Assembly (NCBI GenBank): GCA_012837895.1
Contig: DUQH01000003.1
Coordinates: forward strand, 1 to 64,000
Reading direction: 5' to 3'
DNA length: 64,000 bases
Origin: Candidatus Fermentithermobacillaceae bacterium
Lineage (GTDB): Bacteria; Bacillota; Sulfobacillia; Fermentithermobacillales; Fermentithermobacillaceae
How positions within the stretch are numbered: the stretch's first letter is position 1; every line of letters begins with the position of its first letter. The notes under the pieces are model-generated. The model was not told where the DNA came from. It made no database searches and saw only the letters and a list, made by a program, of their open reading frames with translations. Positions 49,095-58,436 of the stretch are shown here, one piece after another. The position numbers and the translations under genes were made by a program.

Positions 49095-49838
49095 TCACTC
49101 ACCCTCCCCGCTCTTGAATTCACCTAATGGATACACCGGAATCATATGCTTTTCTACCCATTCCATGGCTTTAACAGGGCTCATGCGCCAGTTGGTCGGG
49201 CATGTTGACAGGAGTTCCACCATAGAAAACCCTTTACCTTCCATTTGGTTCTGAAACGCCTGCTTTATAGCCCTCTTTGCCCGTCCAATGTGGGCTGCAT
49301 TGTGGAGGGAACACCTGGCAATGTAGTACGCACCGTCAACTGCAGCCAGCAACTCTGGCATCCTTAAGGGATACCCTTGGCTCTTGTGGTCCCTGCCCAT
49401 TGGGGACGTGGTCGTTACCTGACCCTCTAGAGTTGTAGGTGCCATCTGCCCGCCGGTCATACCGTATATCGCGTTATTGATAAATATCACTGTGATGTTT
49501 TCACGCCTGGCAGCGGCGTGGACGATTTCAGCTGCGCCTATAGAAGCCATATCACCGTCACCCTGGTATGTGAAGACGATCCTGTCAGGATGGACGCGCT
49601 TGATGCCTGTGGCAACCGCAGGAGCCCGGCCGTGGGCCGCTTGCTGGAAATCCACGTCGAAATAGTTGTACGCGAAAACCGAACAGCCCACAGACGCCAC
49701 TCCGATGGCCTTACCCTGTATACGCAGCTCGTCGATGATTTCAGCCACCAGCCTGTGAGCTATACCGTGGGTGCAACCAGGGCAGTAGTGGGTGACTACA
49801 CCGGTGAGGGACTTTGGGCGCAGGTATACAGGTTTCAT
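49095..49838 (-). CDS. korB: 2-oxoacid:ferredoxin oxidoreductase, beta subunit
   Basis: A 247-residue thiamine diphosphate-binding subunit. THYCPGCTHGIAHRLVAEII begins the protein, the TPP motif is YQGDGDMASIGAAE, and NAIYGMTGGQMAPTT follows. These fit KorB/VorB. The ATG at 49838 overlaps the korA stop (ATGA) with AGGAGG upstream. The family does not allow 2-oxoglutarate and branched-chain 2-oxoacids to be told apart by sequence; the adjacent leucine dehydrogenase favours the latter. Confidence 0.92.
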   Translation of the reverse strand: MKPVYLRPKSLTGVVTHYCPGCTHGIAHRLVAEIIDELRIQGKAIGVASVGCSVFAYNYFDVDFQQAAHGRAPAVATGIKRVHPDRIVFTYQGDGDMASIGAAEIVHAAARRENITVIFINNAIYGMTGGQMAPTTLEGQVTTTSPMGRDHKSQGYPLRMPELLAAVDGAYYIARCSLHNAAHIGRAKRAIKQAFQNQMEGKGFSMVELLSTCPTNWRMSPVKAMEWVEKHMIPVYPLGEFKSGEGE

Positions 49839-50947
49839 CTCCCTCCACCTCCTTGGTTCTTGTCTAAGCATTCGGTAACTACAGGAGTACGCCCTGCGAT
49901 CACCTGGTGCATGCGCTTTTCGATATTCCTGGGCAAAGGCACTGCACCTCCCGTCCGACCATAGAAGTAGACAGGAGCCCTTCCTTCAACCGCCAGTCTT
50001 ACGTCTTCCACCATTTGCCCTGTTGACATTTCTACACACAGGAAGCCTTTAGCCCTGTCTGCTACCTCATCAAATGCCGTCTTTGGGAACGGCCACAGGG
50101 TTATGGGACGGATAAGCCCTACTCTGAATCCTTCCTCGCGCATCTTCTCCATTACTGAAATGCATATCCTTGCCACAGTGCCGTAAGCTACCAGGAGCCA
50201 CTCTGCATCATCTGCGCGGTACGATTCGTACATTACCTCGTTCTCCTCTATCCTCTTGTACTTCTGGTAAAGCTTCCAGTTGTGGGCATCCAGCACTTCA
50301 GGATCAAGGTATATTGAAGTTATGAGGTTGGACTTCCTGCCTTCGTTCCCCGTGGTAGCCCATGGTTTCTTGTCTGGGGCAGCTTCACCTGGCTGATCCC
50401 TGAAAACTACCGGCTCCATCATCTGGCCTATCATGCCGTCTCCAAGAATCATCACCGGATTGCGGTATTTGTCAGCTACATCGAACGCCTTGATCATGAG
50501 GTCGCACGCTTCCTGGACCGAAGAAGGCCCGTAAACGATAAGCTTGTAATCACCATGGCCCCCGCCCTTGGTGGCCTGGAAATAGTCAGACTGGGATGGT
50601 TGGATTCCGCCGAGTCCCGGTCCTCCTCTTGAGATGTTAACAATGACGCAAGGAAGTTCGGCGCCGGCAATATACGAAATCCCTTCCATCATGAGGGAAA
50701 TCCCCGGGCTGGAAGACGAGGTCATTACCCTGGCACCTGCCCCGGCCGCGCCATACACCATGTTTATCGATGCGACTTCGCTTTCAGCTTGGACGAACAC
50801 ACCGCCGGCTTCAGGGAGCCTTTTTGACATGTACTCGGGAATCTCGTTTTGCGGGGTGATGGGATACCCGAAGAAAAACCTGCAGCCTGCGCGGATGGCC
50901 GCTTCGGCAATAGCCTCATTGCCTTTCATAAGGATAGGTTCAGACAC
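49835..50947 (-). CDS. korA: 2-oxoacid:ferredoxin oxidoreductase, alpha subunit
   Basis: A 370-residue subunit with the pattern FFFGYPITPQNEIPEYMSK near residue 20, then VQAESEVASINMVYGAAGAG and SSSSPGISLMMEGISYIAGAE. Both are typical of KorA/VorA. The GTG at 50947 has AGGAGGTG 7 bases upstream; the frame to 51055 runs into korD and is discarded. It lies 19 bases after korD. Confidence 0.93.
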   Translation of the reverse strand: MSEPILMKGNEAIAEAAIRAGCRFFFGYPITPQNEIPEYMSKRLPEAGGVFVQAESEVASINMVYGAAGAGARVMTSSSSPGISLMMEGISYIAGAELPCVIVNISRGGPGLGGIQPSQSDYFQATKGGGHGDYKLIVYGPSSVQEACDLMIKAFDVADKYRNPVMILGDGMIGQMMEPVVFRDQPGEAAPDKKPWATTGNEGRKSNLITSIYLDPEVLDAHNWKLYQKYKRIEENEVMYESYRADDAEWLLVAYGTVARICISVMEKMREEGFRVGLIRPITLWPFPKTAFDEVADRAKGFLCVEMSTGQMVEDVRLAVEGRAPVYFYGRTGGAVPLPRNIEKRMHQVIAGRTPVVTECLDKNQGGGGR

Positions 50948-50966
50948 AAAACTCACCTCCTGTTGA

Positions 50967-51179
50967 TTACCTGAAGACTTCAATAACCGCATCGGGGCAC
51001 ATCCGGGCACACATGGCACAACTGATGCATTCTTCCTGATCCTCATCGCTTGCAAATGCCGGGTGGTATCCTAACCCATTGAGTTCTTCTTTGAGGTGGA
51101 TAATCTGCTTGGGACATACCCATACACACAGTTCACAGCTCTTGCAGTGCGCTTCATTGAACACAACCCGCTTATCCAA
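50967..51179 (-). CDS. korD: 2-oxoacid:ferredoxin oxidoreductase, delta subunit (ferredoxin-like)
   Basis: A 70-residue protein with two [4Fe-4S] motifs, CKSCELCVWVCPK and CISCAMCARMCPD, the electron outlet of the enzyme. The start is TTG at 51179 with AGGAGG about 10 bases upstream. It lies 28 bases after the leucine dehydrogenase gene and ahead of korA, the usual first position in korDABC. Confidence 0.92.
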   Translation of the reverse strand: MDKRVVFNEAHCKSCELCVWVCPKQIIHLKEELNGLGYHPAFASDEDQEECISCAMCARMCPDAVIEVFR

Positions 51180-51207
51180 ACTTAATCATTCCTCCTCTCG
51201 CGTTTGG

Positions 51208-52275
51208 TCAGGCAGACGGCCTGTAGATCCGCTTTTGCTCAAGCGCTTTTCTGATTCTCTGTTCCGCCAACAGGTTAGCGGCCCGTGCAGTGGTTATGCC
51301 GCGCTCACCAGCAACCTGGAACACTCTGAGCAGGATGTCATAGATTTTCGACACCTTTGCCAAGGACTGCTCCCGGCTGTATCCTCCAGGGGCAAGTTCA
51401 AAGGAGACGTTTATGAGCCCCCCGCCGTTGACCACAAAATCCGGGGCATAGAGGATACCTCTTTCGGCAAGCGTTTCAGCATGGCGCTCCTCCAGGAGCT
51501 GGTTGTTGGCACTTCCACATACTATCCTGGCCTTGAGCATTTCTACAGTTTGGTCATTGATGCACCCGCCAAGGGCACACGGGGCAAAGATGTCGCATTC
51601 CTGGTCATAAACCTCACCGGCGGGTATTACATGTGCTCCGAGTTTGGCTGCCCTGTCAGTCTTGTCTGGGTACAAGTCTGCCACGTAGACTTGGGCACCG
51701 GCTTCAAGGAGACGCCCGGTGAGATGGTAACCTACGTTGCCCACTCCCTGGACAACTACTTTCCTACCAGCCAAGCTCTCATCACCGAACACGTGCTTGA
51801 CGCAAGCTTGCATCGCCCTGAAACAACCAAAAGCTGTAAAGGGCGAAGGGTCCCCGCTGGTGCCTGAAAGCCCCACCACGTGATCTGTGTAAGCTCTGAT
51901 GATATCCATGTCGTCTGTGGTGGTGCCCACGTCTTCCGCGGTGATATACCTTCCTTTGAGGGTCTCCACGAACATCCCGAAAGCGTTAAACAGTTCTTCT
52001 GTCTTGTCTTTCCTGGGGTCGCCGATGATTACGGCTTTACCCCCGCCTAAGTTCAACCCCATTGCCGCGCTCTTGTAAGTCATGCCCCTGGCAAGCCTGA
52101 GGGCATCAACAAGCGCTTCTTCCTCCGATTTGTAAGGCCACATCCTCACGCCGCCAAGTGCCGGGCCCAAAGTGGTGTCGTGGATAGCGATGATTGCTTT
52201 CAGGCCCGAAACCTTGTCGTAATTGAAGACCACTTGCTCATAGCCATGTGTCTCCATAGAAGCAAGCACTTCCAT
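51208..52275 (-). CDS. ldh: Leucine (branched-chain amino acid) dehydrogenase
   Basis: A 355-residue Glu/Leu/Phe/Val dehydrogenase that oxidatively deaminates leucine, valine or isoleucine to the 2-oxoacid. Motifs: GPALGGVRMW, the catalytic lysine in MTYKSAAMGLNLGGGKAVI, and the NAD fold GVGNVGYHL. Length and ALGGCINDQTV favour leucine dehydrogenase over the phenylalanine enzyme. It is the first gene of an operon with korDABC, from a sigma-54 promoter, giving amino acid to acyl-CoA in two steps. Confidence 0.88.
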   Translation of the reverse strand: MEVLASMETHGYEQVVFNYDKVSGLKAIIAIHDTTLGPALGGVRMWPYKSEEEALVDALRLARGMTYKSAAMGLNLGGGKAVIIGDPRKDKTEELFNAFGMFVETLKGRYITAEDVGTTTDDMDIIRAYTDHVVGLSGTSGDPSPFTAFGCFRAMQACVKHVFGDESLAGRKVVVQGVGNVGYHLTGRLLEAGAQVYVADLYPDKTDRAAKLGAHVIPAGEVYDQECDIFAPCALGGCINDQTVEMLKARIVCGSANNQLLEERHAETLAERGILYAPDFVVNGGGLINVSFELAPGGYSREQSLAKVSKIYDILLRVFQVAGERGITTARAANLLAEQRIRKALEQKRIYRPSA

Positions 52276-52394
52276 TTGGCATCCCCCTTTTCAAAACATG
52301 CTTAAGAGTGGTGTTCAGGTGACATATACAGTTCAGTCACTAAGCGGTAGAGGTGCATTGACAGCCACATGCAGCCACCTGTCAATCAAGGAAA

Positions 52395-52409
52395 GCAAGG
52401 ATCGTGCCA
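52395..52409 (-). promoter_or_regulatory. Sigma-54 (-24/-12) promoter of leuDH-korDABC
   Basis: On the minus strand, TGGCACGATCCTTGC matches the sigma-54 consensus exactly, with GG and GC ten bases apart. Transcription would begin near 52383, about 110 bases before leuDH. It is the only gene start in the interval that fits. The rest of 52276-52580 holds no gene. Confidence 0.85.
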
Positions 52410-52510
52410 AAGCACCGGAGACATTCCGGCTTGAGCAGCAAACCGGAATCCAGCGTAAAGGGAACACACCATAACTGTTGCGCTTTCATGAGGATAGTGT
52501 GAGGGATGCT

Positions 52511-52552
52511 CTGTGCAGCAACGTGCATATAGGCACATCCATGCTTGCACAG
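52511..52552 (-). promoter_or_regulatory. Candidate enhancer dyad for the sigma-54 activator
   Basis: CTGTGCA (52511-52517) faces TGCACAG (52546-52552), with an inner dyad GTGC-ATATAG-GCAC at 52523-52536. It lies about 100-155 bases upstream of the -24 element and 30 bases after the activator gene, the usual distance for an upstream activating site. Confidence 0.5.
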
Positions 52553-52580
52553 AATTGCACGGTGGACTTTGTATCTTTTT

Positions 52581-54320
52581 TCACGAAGTCTTGGGGGCCA
52601 GCCCGTATTTGTGAATCTTGTTGTAAAGTGCCCTGATGCTTATTCCAAGGGATTTGGCTGCCCGTGTCTTGTTGTACGAATGCCGCTCCAAAGCTCTCTT
52701 TATCGCCTCAATCTCGGCCCTGGCCACAGCCTCGCTCAACGTTTGTCCTTCGTTTCCCCTGGTGTACGACATGTCGACTGCCTGATTTAGGTGTCCGCCC
52801 CATCCCAAAGGAGGTACGTGTTCACTGTAGATGATTTGCTCCTGGAACCCCATATTGATGATTGCCCTTCCCAACACATTTTCAAGTTCCCGGACATTAC
52901 CGGGCCATTTGTACGCCAGGAAACGGCCCATAACCTCATCATCAACACCTTTGACAGCCCGTCCGTAATCCTGATTGAGCTTACGCAGCAGGAATCTGCA
53001 CAGCTTAGCCAGGTCTTCCGGACGCTGCCTCAGGGGCGGGATGAAAATAGGGATCACGTTGAGCCTGTAGTAGAGATCTTCCCTGAAATTACCTTCAGCC
53101 ACCAGTTGTTCAAGGGGCACATTGGTTGCAGCGACCACCCGTACGTCAATGGGAGTGGGCTTGGAATCACCTATCCGCATTATTTCTCTTTCCTGCAAGA
53201 CCCTGAGGAAGCTTGCCTGGATGGACAGGTCCATGACCCCGATTTCATCGAGAAACAAGGTGCCACCGTCTGCTTCTTCAAATAGCCCTTTCCTGCCGCC
53301 TTTTCTGGCTCCTGTAAAAGCGCCGTCCACATAACCGAAAAGCTCGGACTCAAGCAGGCTCTTTGGCAAAGCAGCGCAGTTTACCCTAACGAAAGGCTTG
53401 TGCCTCCTTGGAGATGCGTTGTGGATCGCATGGGCGAACAGCTCTTTCCCCGTTCCGCTTTCGCCACGCAGTAATACTGTTACAGGGGTGGAAGCTACTT
53501 GCTTGGCTTGTTCTACTGCCTGAACCATAAGGGGGCTTTCAGCAACCACATCATCAAAGGTGTACTTGGCTTCCAAGCCCTTGACCATGCTCTTGATTCT
53601 TTCCAGTTCTTCAGTGAGCTGCATGATTTCCGACACGTCGCGGATCACTGCAACGCTGCCCATGAGTTTCCCGTCTACGAGAATAGGCGAACCGTTTACC
53701 ACAACGGGCCGCTTCATAGGGCCCACTTTCATCTTGGCGTTCTTAACGGGTTGCCTGGTACGGAGCACTTCAAGGTGGACACTTTCACCTTCAGCTATAT
53801 CAACTGTGGCGGGCTTCCCGATTACATCCTCCTCTGAAAAGCCTATGAGCCTGGTATATGCGGGATTAATCAGGATACCCATTCCACGGTGGTCAACCAC
53901 TGAAATAGCATCCTGTGTGGAGTTAATCACGGCTGTCAGCAAAGACTGGATTTGCTTTAGGTTAGTAAGCTCTTCTGCAAGGGTCCGGATTTCAGTGATG
54001 TCCCTGAATACCGCTACAGCGCCTACAAGCTTACCCTGACTGTCCCTCACAGGCATCCTGTTGGTAACCACCACTGTACGGTTGTGCAGTTGTTGCGCCT
54101 TGTTAATCTCAGGTACTCCGGTTCTTAGTACGTCGTCAAGGCCTGTGTTGGGAATAGCTTCTTTGACCGGCTTCCCCAACACATCCGCAACCTGCTTGCC
54201 GATGAGTTTTTCAGCCGCACGGTTAAAGACTAAGACGTCACCGGCGCTGTCTACTGCCACAATCGCATCATGAGTTGAATTCAGTATGAAGTTTAGCAGT
54301 CCAGCCCTGGCGTTATCCAT
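52581..54320 (-). CDS. Sigma-54-dependent activator with two PAS domains
   Basis: A 579-residue enhancer-binding protein. Two PAS domains (about residues 8-110 and 130-235) precede an AAA+ domain with GESGTGKELFAHAIHN (Walker A), the sigma-54 contact loop GAFTGARKGG, and LFLDEIG. A Fis-type helix-turn-helix ends it (NKTRAAKSLGISIRALYNKI). There is no receiver domain, so a small ligand or redox state probably acts on the PAS domains. Its gene lies next to a sigma-54 promoter for leuDH-korDABC, making it the likely activator, comparable to BkdR and RocR. The ATG at 54320 lies nine bases inside the longest frame. Confidence 0.9.
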   Translation of the reverse strand: MDNARAGLLNFILNSTHDAIVAVDSAGDVLVFNRAAEKLIGKQVADVLGKPVKEAIPNTGLDDVLRTGVPEINKAQQLHNRTVVVTNRMPVRDSQGKLVGAVAVFRDITEIRTLAEELTNLKQIQSLLTAVINSTQDAISVVDHRGMGILINPAYTRLIGFSEEDVIGKPATVDIAEGESVHLEVLRTRQPVKNAKMKVGPMKRPVVVNGSPILVDGKLMGSVAVIRDVSEIMQLTEELERIKSMVKGLEAKYTFDDVVAESPLMVQAVEQAKQVASTPVTVLLRGESGTGKELFAHAIHNASPRRHKPFVRVNCAALPKSLLESELFGYVDGAFTGARKGGRKGLFEEADGGTLFLDEIGVMDLSIQASFLRVLQEREIMRIGDSKPTPIDVRVVAATNVPLEQLVAEGNFREDLYYRLNVIPIFIPPLRQRPEDLAKLCRFLLRKLNQDYGRAVKGVDDEVMGRFLAYKWPGNVRELENVLGRAIINMGFQEQIIYSEHVPPLGWGGHLNQAVDMSYTRGNEGQTLSEAVARAEIEAIKRALERHSYNKTRAAKSLGISIRALYNKIHKYGLAPKTS

Positions 54321-54390
54321 AGGTCCCACCCCGGTGGATATTTCAACGCGCCGGTGGCTATTATCCTCTTTTCTGGCTAGTATCTTCTTT

Positions 54391-55152
54391 TTAGGAAGTT
54401 AATCGCAATTTATCGGCGACCATGGCTATGAATTCCGAGTTTGTGGGCTTGCCTTTGTCCTGGCTTACTGTATGCCCAAACATCTCATCGATAAACTCTA
54501 CGTTGCCTCTGGTCCACGCCACTTCGATAGCGTGACGGATCGCCCTTTCAACCCTGCTCGGTGTGGTAGAGTACTTCTCAGCTATTGCAGGATATAATTC
54601 CTTTGTAATGCGGGAGAGCAGTTCAACCCTTGACGTCACCATTATGATGGCGTCTCTCAGGTACATATAACCCTTGATATGTGCTGGAATCCCAAGTTCA
54701 TGCATTATCGCCGTTACCCGCATATCCTGTTCCTTATGCTTGTCCCTTACGGTCATGGTTCTTGGCGGCAGTACTTGTCCTGTTGCCATCTGCCTGAGTC
54801 TTTGGGCGAGAATGTCCAGGTCGAAAGGTTTCAGAATGTAGTAGTCTGCACCTAGTTCCAGAGTCCTGTGGGTGATTGATTCTTGTCCAAAGGCAGTGAG
54901 CATCACTATCTTCGGGCGTTTGGCAAGTGAATGCCCTGACAGCTGTTCGAGCACACCGATACCATCAAGGTATGGCATGATGATGTCAAGCACCACAATA
55001 TCGGGGGAAAACTCTTCGATAAGCTCCAAAGCTTCCAACCCGTTATATGCTACCCCTACAACCTGCATGTCATCTTGCTGCTGCAGGTATTCATGAAGGA
55101 GATCAGCAAATTCGCGGTTATCATCTGCAATCAACACACGGATTCTCTGCAA
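54391..55152 (-). CDS. spo0A: Sporulation master regulator Spo0A
   Basis: A 253-residue response regulator. The receiver has the acidic pair ADDNREF (residues 9-15), the phospho-aspartate in [12 protein letters not shown] and the lysine in LKPFDLD. The effector domain carries [40 protein letters not shown] (two adjacent pieces) and ending residues typical of the family. Located downstream of spoIVB, as in other spore formers. Confidence 0.97.
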   Translation of the reverse strand: MQRIRVLIADDNREFADLLHEYLQQQDDMQVVGVAYNGLEALELIEEFSPDIVVLDIIMPYLDGIGVLEQLSGHSLAKRPKIVMLTAFGQESITHRTLELGADYYILKPFDLDILAQRLRQMATGQVLPPRTMTVRDKHKEQDMRVTAIMHELGIPAHIKGYMYLRDAIIMVTSRVELLSRITKELYPAIAEKYSTTPSRVERAIRHAIEVAWTRGNVEFIDEMFGHTVSQDKGKPTNSEFIAMVADKLRLTS

Positions 55153-55236
55153 TTAAATCCCTCTCCCTGTGATTAATACATCTAATACATCCCGGTACTC
55201 CCTTTGTTTTACTTATTTTACCATTCTCTGCCAACT

Positions 55237-55274
55237 AGTGTATATCTCTTCTCTGCTCTTGACAATACTCCTGC
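55237..55274 (-). promoter_or_regulatory. Overlapping sigma-A and sigma-H candidate promoters of spo0A
   Basis: On the minus strand, TTGTCA (55260-55265) and TACACT (55237-55242) are 17 bases apart, a sigma-A fit. GCAGGAGTA (55266-55274), an 11-base spacer and AGAGAAG (55248-55254) match sigma-H with two deviations. Both precede spo0A by 85-120 bases, recalling its two-promoter control in Bacillus. Confidence 0.45.
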
Positions 55275-55289
55275 CGCACCGGTTGAAAA

Positions 55290-56627
55290 CTATTCTTGTT
55301 CTTCCAAGATCTTCACCGCAGCCTTATAACTTGTGTATCCGCTGTCTGGCACTATGTAAGCCTCCTGGGCCATCCACAGGGCAAATGTTCCATAACCCCT
55401 GGTAGGATCATTGACCAGTACATGGGTTATTGCCCCTATGAGACGCCCGTTTTGGATTACCGGGCTTCCGCTCATACCCTGCACTATGCCCCCTGTGAGG
55501 GATAAGAGCTTGGGATCTGTAATCCTTACTGTAAACCCTTTCGAAGAAACTCCCGCACCTGAAAAGACGCTTTCTATCTCAATCGAGAACCTTTCGATCC
55601 GCCGGTCGCTGACAGTTGTCAAAATCTCTGCCGGCCCCTTAACCACTTGATTTGGAAGTCCTAGAGGGATAGCTTCGCTATAAAACGGGTTAACCAGTGA
55701 TGTGTTGAGTATGCCGCTGATTCCGCACGGCCCGTTCTTGATGATATTCCCTATTTCATCGTGGTCCTCGACAAACATCCCAAGAAACTCTCCAGGCTGC
55801 CCCTTCTTGCTAGGTTGAACGCCGGCTATGGTTGACCTCACTATGTGTCCTTCTTTCATAATCAGAGGGCGCCTTGAATCGCCTTCTGATATCAGGTGGC
55901 CCAATGCCGCATACAACCTGGAGTTTTCCTCGTAAAAAGTAAGCGTTCCCACACCTGCAAGCGAATCTCTAACGACCAGGCCTATCCTAAAGCCGCCGTC
56001 TTTATGCTGAACAGGCATGAGTACCTTGCTAACCATCGACCCGTCGGGTTTTTCCACCAGCACGCTTAGCCAACTGCCTGACCGTCCTGCAGCATCAACC
56101 AACACAGACAACTGCTCCCTGCTTTTCACCTTTTGATCGCTTACAGAGATGATTACATCGCCGGCTTCGATACCTGCGTTCTTGGCAGGCCACGCCTGCC
56201 TTCCATCTATAGACTCAACAGGCGCCAGGCCGGTAACAACAAGGCCGTGACTTCTGAGGATCACGCCGATTGAGTGGCCGCCTGGCATTACCATTACAGG
56301 TTCTTCCACAACCAGGGAAACCCTGCGAATGGGTATCAAGCCAAACAGGCGGAACTCAACTGGGAAGCTCCCTGGCTCTTCAGCGTCAAAAACCACCTTG
56401 GTAGGCAAATTGCCTATTGGATGCCTTTCAACTGAAGAAGCTCTTGGAGAATAAACTGACACCACTGGGAACCCGGTATCAATAGCGAACAGTTCGCCTG
56501 CCGCTACTGATATGGCATCGGGAAAAGAAAACGCCGTCCTGAAAGAACTTGAAGATACGATGGCTACTACGAAGATGCAAAGTATAATGCCTAGCGTTTC
56601 ATTTTTCTTGTGCCCCAACGGCAGCAC
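55290..56627 (-). CDS. spoIVB: SpoIVB serine peptidase
   Basis: A 445-residue protein that signals from the forespore to activate pro-sigma-K processing. An N-terminal hydrophobic segment (about residues 12-30) leads to a PDZ domain (about 145-225: WPAKNAGIEAGDVIISVSD). The S55 peptidase part ends with the catalytic serine in GMSGSPVIQNGRLIGAITH. The start is uncertain: GTG at 56627 lies very close to GGAGG, and TTG at 56618 has better spacing. It lies between recN and spo0A, the standard order. Confidence 0.95.
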   Translation of the reverse strand: MLPLGHKKNETLGIILCIFVVAIVSSSSFRTAFSFPDAISVAAGELFAIDTGFPVVSVYSPRASSVERHPIGNLPTKVVFDAEEPGSFPVEFRLFGLIPIRRVSLVVEEPVMVMPGGHSIGVILRSHGLVVTGLAPVESIDGRQAWPAKNAGIEAGDVIISVSDQKVKSREQLSVLVDAAGRSGSWLSVLVEKPDGSMVSKVLMPVQHKDGGFRIGLVVRDSLAGVGTLTFYEENSRLYAALGHLISEGDSRRPLIMKEGHIVRSTIAGVQPSKKGQPGEFLGMFVEDHDEIGNIIKNGPCGISGILNTSLVNPFYSEAIPLGLPNQVVKGPAEILTTVSDRRIERFSIEIESVFSGAGVSSKGFTVRITDPKLLSLTGGIVQGMSGSPVIQNGRLIGAITHVLVNDPTRGYGTFALWMAQEAYIVPDSGYTSYKAAVKILEEQE

Positions 56628-56693
56628 ACCTCCTCTACGGCTTCACAAGTATTAAGGTTCGCCGTAAAGAAGGGTTTTATTAAAAGGCAAAAT

Positions 56694-58430
56694 CTACCCA
56701 GTTTTTCTGGCTCGTTGCTTGTACTGTTTAGCTGCTGCCAGGAGTTCCCGGCCGTGGTCCAGAGACACTCCCACTTCAGTGCCACTGAGCATGCGTGCAA
56801 GCTCCCTGGCCCTGTGATCTTCCCTGACCTCAGCAACCTCGGCGTAAGTCCTGCCTGCTTTCTCATATTTGTTGACAACAAAGTGAGTATCTGCCATAGC
56901 TGCAATGGAAGCTAGGTGGGTCACGCACAACACTTGATGGTTCCGGCTCAGTTGCCAGAGTTTTTCACCGATGGCTTGTCCAGCTTTTCCTCCCACGCCT
57001 GCATCTATCTCGTCAAATATGAGCGTAGGAACTGATGACACCCCTTCCATGCAAGTCTTTATGGCAAGCATCAACCGGGATAACTCTCCCCCTGAAGCTA
57101 CTTTATGGATTGGCAAGAGTGTCTCACCTGGGTTCGCAGAAAACAGGAACTCCACCAAGTCAAATCCGTCGGCAAACGCTCTAATCTTTTTGCCGTCCAC
57201 GGGCACTCCGTCATCGTCAGCCTGGTGTTTCAAGGCTATAACAAACTCAGCCCCGGGTATGCCCAGTTCTTCCAGTACAGAAGATACCTGCTTTGCTGTC
57301 TCAACTGAGGTTTCGCGCCTTGTTGCAGACAGTCTCTTGCCAAGGCCAACCATCTTGCTTTCAATCTGGCCGAGTTTCTCATTAAGTTCCCTTAGAATCT
57401 CATCAGCGTTCAGTAGCTGCGCCAGCCTTTCAGCAGCTGAATCCTTGTAATCCAGAATCTGGTCTATGGTGCTCCCATACTTCGCTTTGAGCCGTTCAAT
57501 AAGGTCCAAACGGGCTTCAACTTGCTTGAGCCTTGAAGGATCTAACTGTAATCTCCGCTGGTAATCCCTAAATGTGTCCACTGCCACTTCAAGGGCATAA
57601 AGCACCTGTTCAATGTCTTTTACTAGCTTGTCCCCTGAAGGGTCAATGCCGGCTATTTTGCGTGCCAAAAAGATACTCTGGGTTAGCTGGTCATAAGCTG
57701 AACCGGAACCCTGAAACCCTTCGTGGAGCCTTTCGTATGCCTCCTGAGCCAGCTCGATCAGGTTGCGTTGTGAAGACAGCACCCTGTACTCCAGCTTGAG
57801 TTCCTCTTCTTCGTCACGACGCAAGTCAGCCTTGTCAATTTCATCTACCTGATGTGAAAGCAAGTCAATTTCACGCCTGCGCTGTGAGGCATCGCGGTTA
57901 AGTTGCTCCGACCTCCTGAGAATATCTTGCCTGGCCAGAAAAGTCTCGTGGTACTCACGCTTTATCACGCTGATCTCACCTTTTATCATTTGATCGAGCA
58001 TGGATAAATTGTTCTGCGGTTTCAGGAGGGAATGATGGTCTTGCTGGCCGTGAATATCCACAAGATAACTCCCGATAGTCTGGGCCATGGACATGGTTGC
58101 AATCCTGCCGTTAATGCGCATGTAAGATCTTTCTGCTAAAATGTCCCGCTGGATCATGATCTCGGGCACATCCTGTGAGACTTCCAGCACATCGTTGAGC
58201 CTGGGCACAAGTGGTTCCGGCGGCGAAATCAGGAGTTCAAGAATTGCCCGCCTCTCCCCGCTTCTGATGGTGTCGGGCGAAGTCCTGTAACCCAGGCAAG
58301 CGGTAACCGCGTCAACAATCATTGACTTGCCGGCTCCTGTCTCTCCGGTGAAAACGGTCAGGCCAGGCCCAAGTTCAATATCTATGTCATCGAAAATTCC
58401 AAAGTTCCTAATCCGTAGATATGTAAGCAA
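56694..58430 (-). CDS. recN: DNA repair protein RecN
   Basis: A 578-residue SMC-like ATPase acting early in double-strand break repair. Walker A is TGETGAGKSMIVDA (residue 29 on) and Walker B is LIFDEIDAGVGGKAG, preceded by SGGELSRLMLAIK. Long coiled coils span about residues 155-380. At 578 residues it has normal length. Together with ku-lig-pol it gives the organism two break-repair routes. It ends seven bases after argR. Confidence 0.96.
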   Translation of the reverse strand: MLTYLRIRNFGIFDDIDIELGPGLTVFTGETGAGKSMIVDAVTACLGYRTSPDTIRSGERRAILELLISPPEPLVPRLNDVLEVSQDVPEIMIQRDILAERSYMRINGRIATMSMAQTIGSYLVDIHGQQDHHSLLKPQNNLSMLDQMIKGEISVIKREYHETFLARQDILRRSEQLNRDASQRRREIDLLSHQVDEIDKADLRRDEEEELKLEYRVLSSQRNLIELAQEAYERLHEGFQGSGSAYDQLTQSIFLARKIAGIDPSGDKLVKDIEQVLYALEVAVDTFRDYQRRLQLDPSRLKQVEARLDLIERLKAKYGSTIDQILDYKDSAAERLAQLLNADEILRELNEKLGQIESKMVGLGKRLSATRRETSVETAKQVSSVLEELGIPGAEFVIALKHQADDDGVPVDGKKIRAFADGFDLVEFLFSANPGETLLPIHKVASGGELSRLMLAIKTCMEGVSSVPTLIFDEIDAGVGGKAGQAIGEKLWQLSRNHQVLCVTHLASIAAMADTHFVVNKYEKAGRTYAEVAEVREDHRARELARMLSGTEVGVSLDHGRELLAAAKQYKQRARKTG

Positions 58431-58436
58431 GAATCA

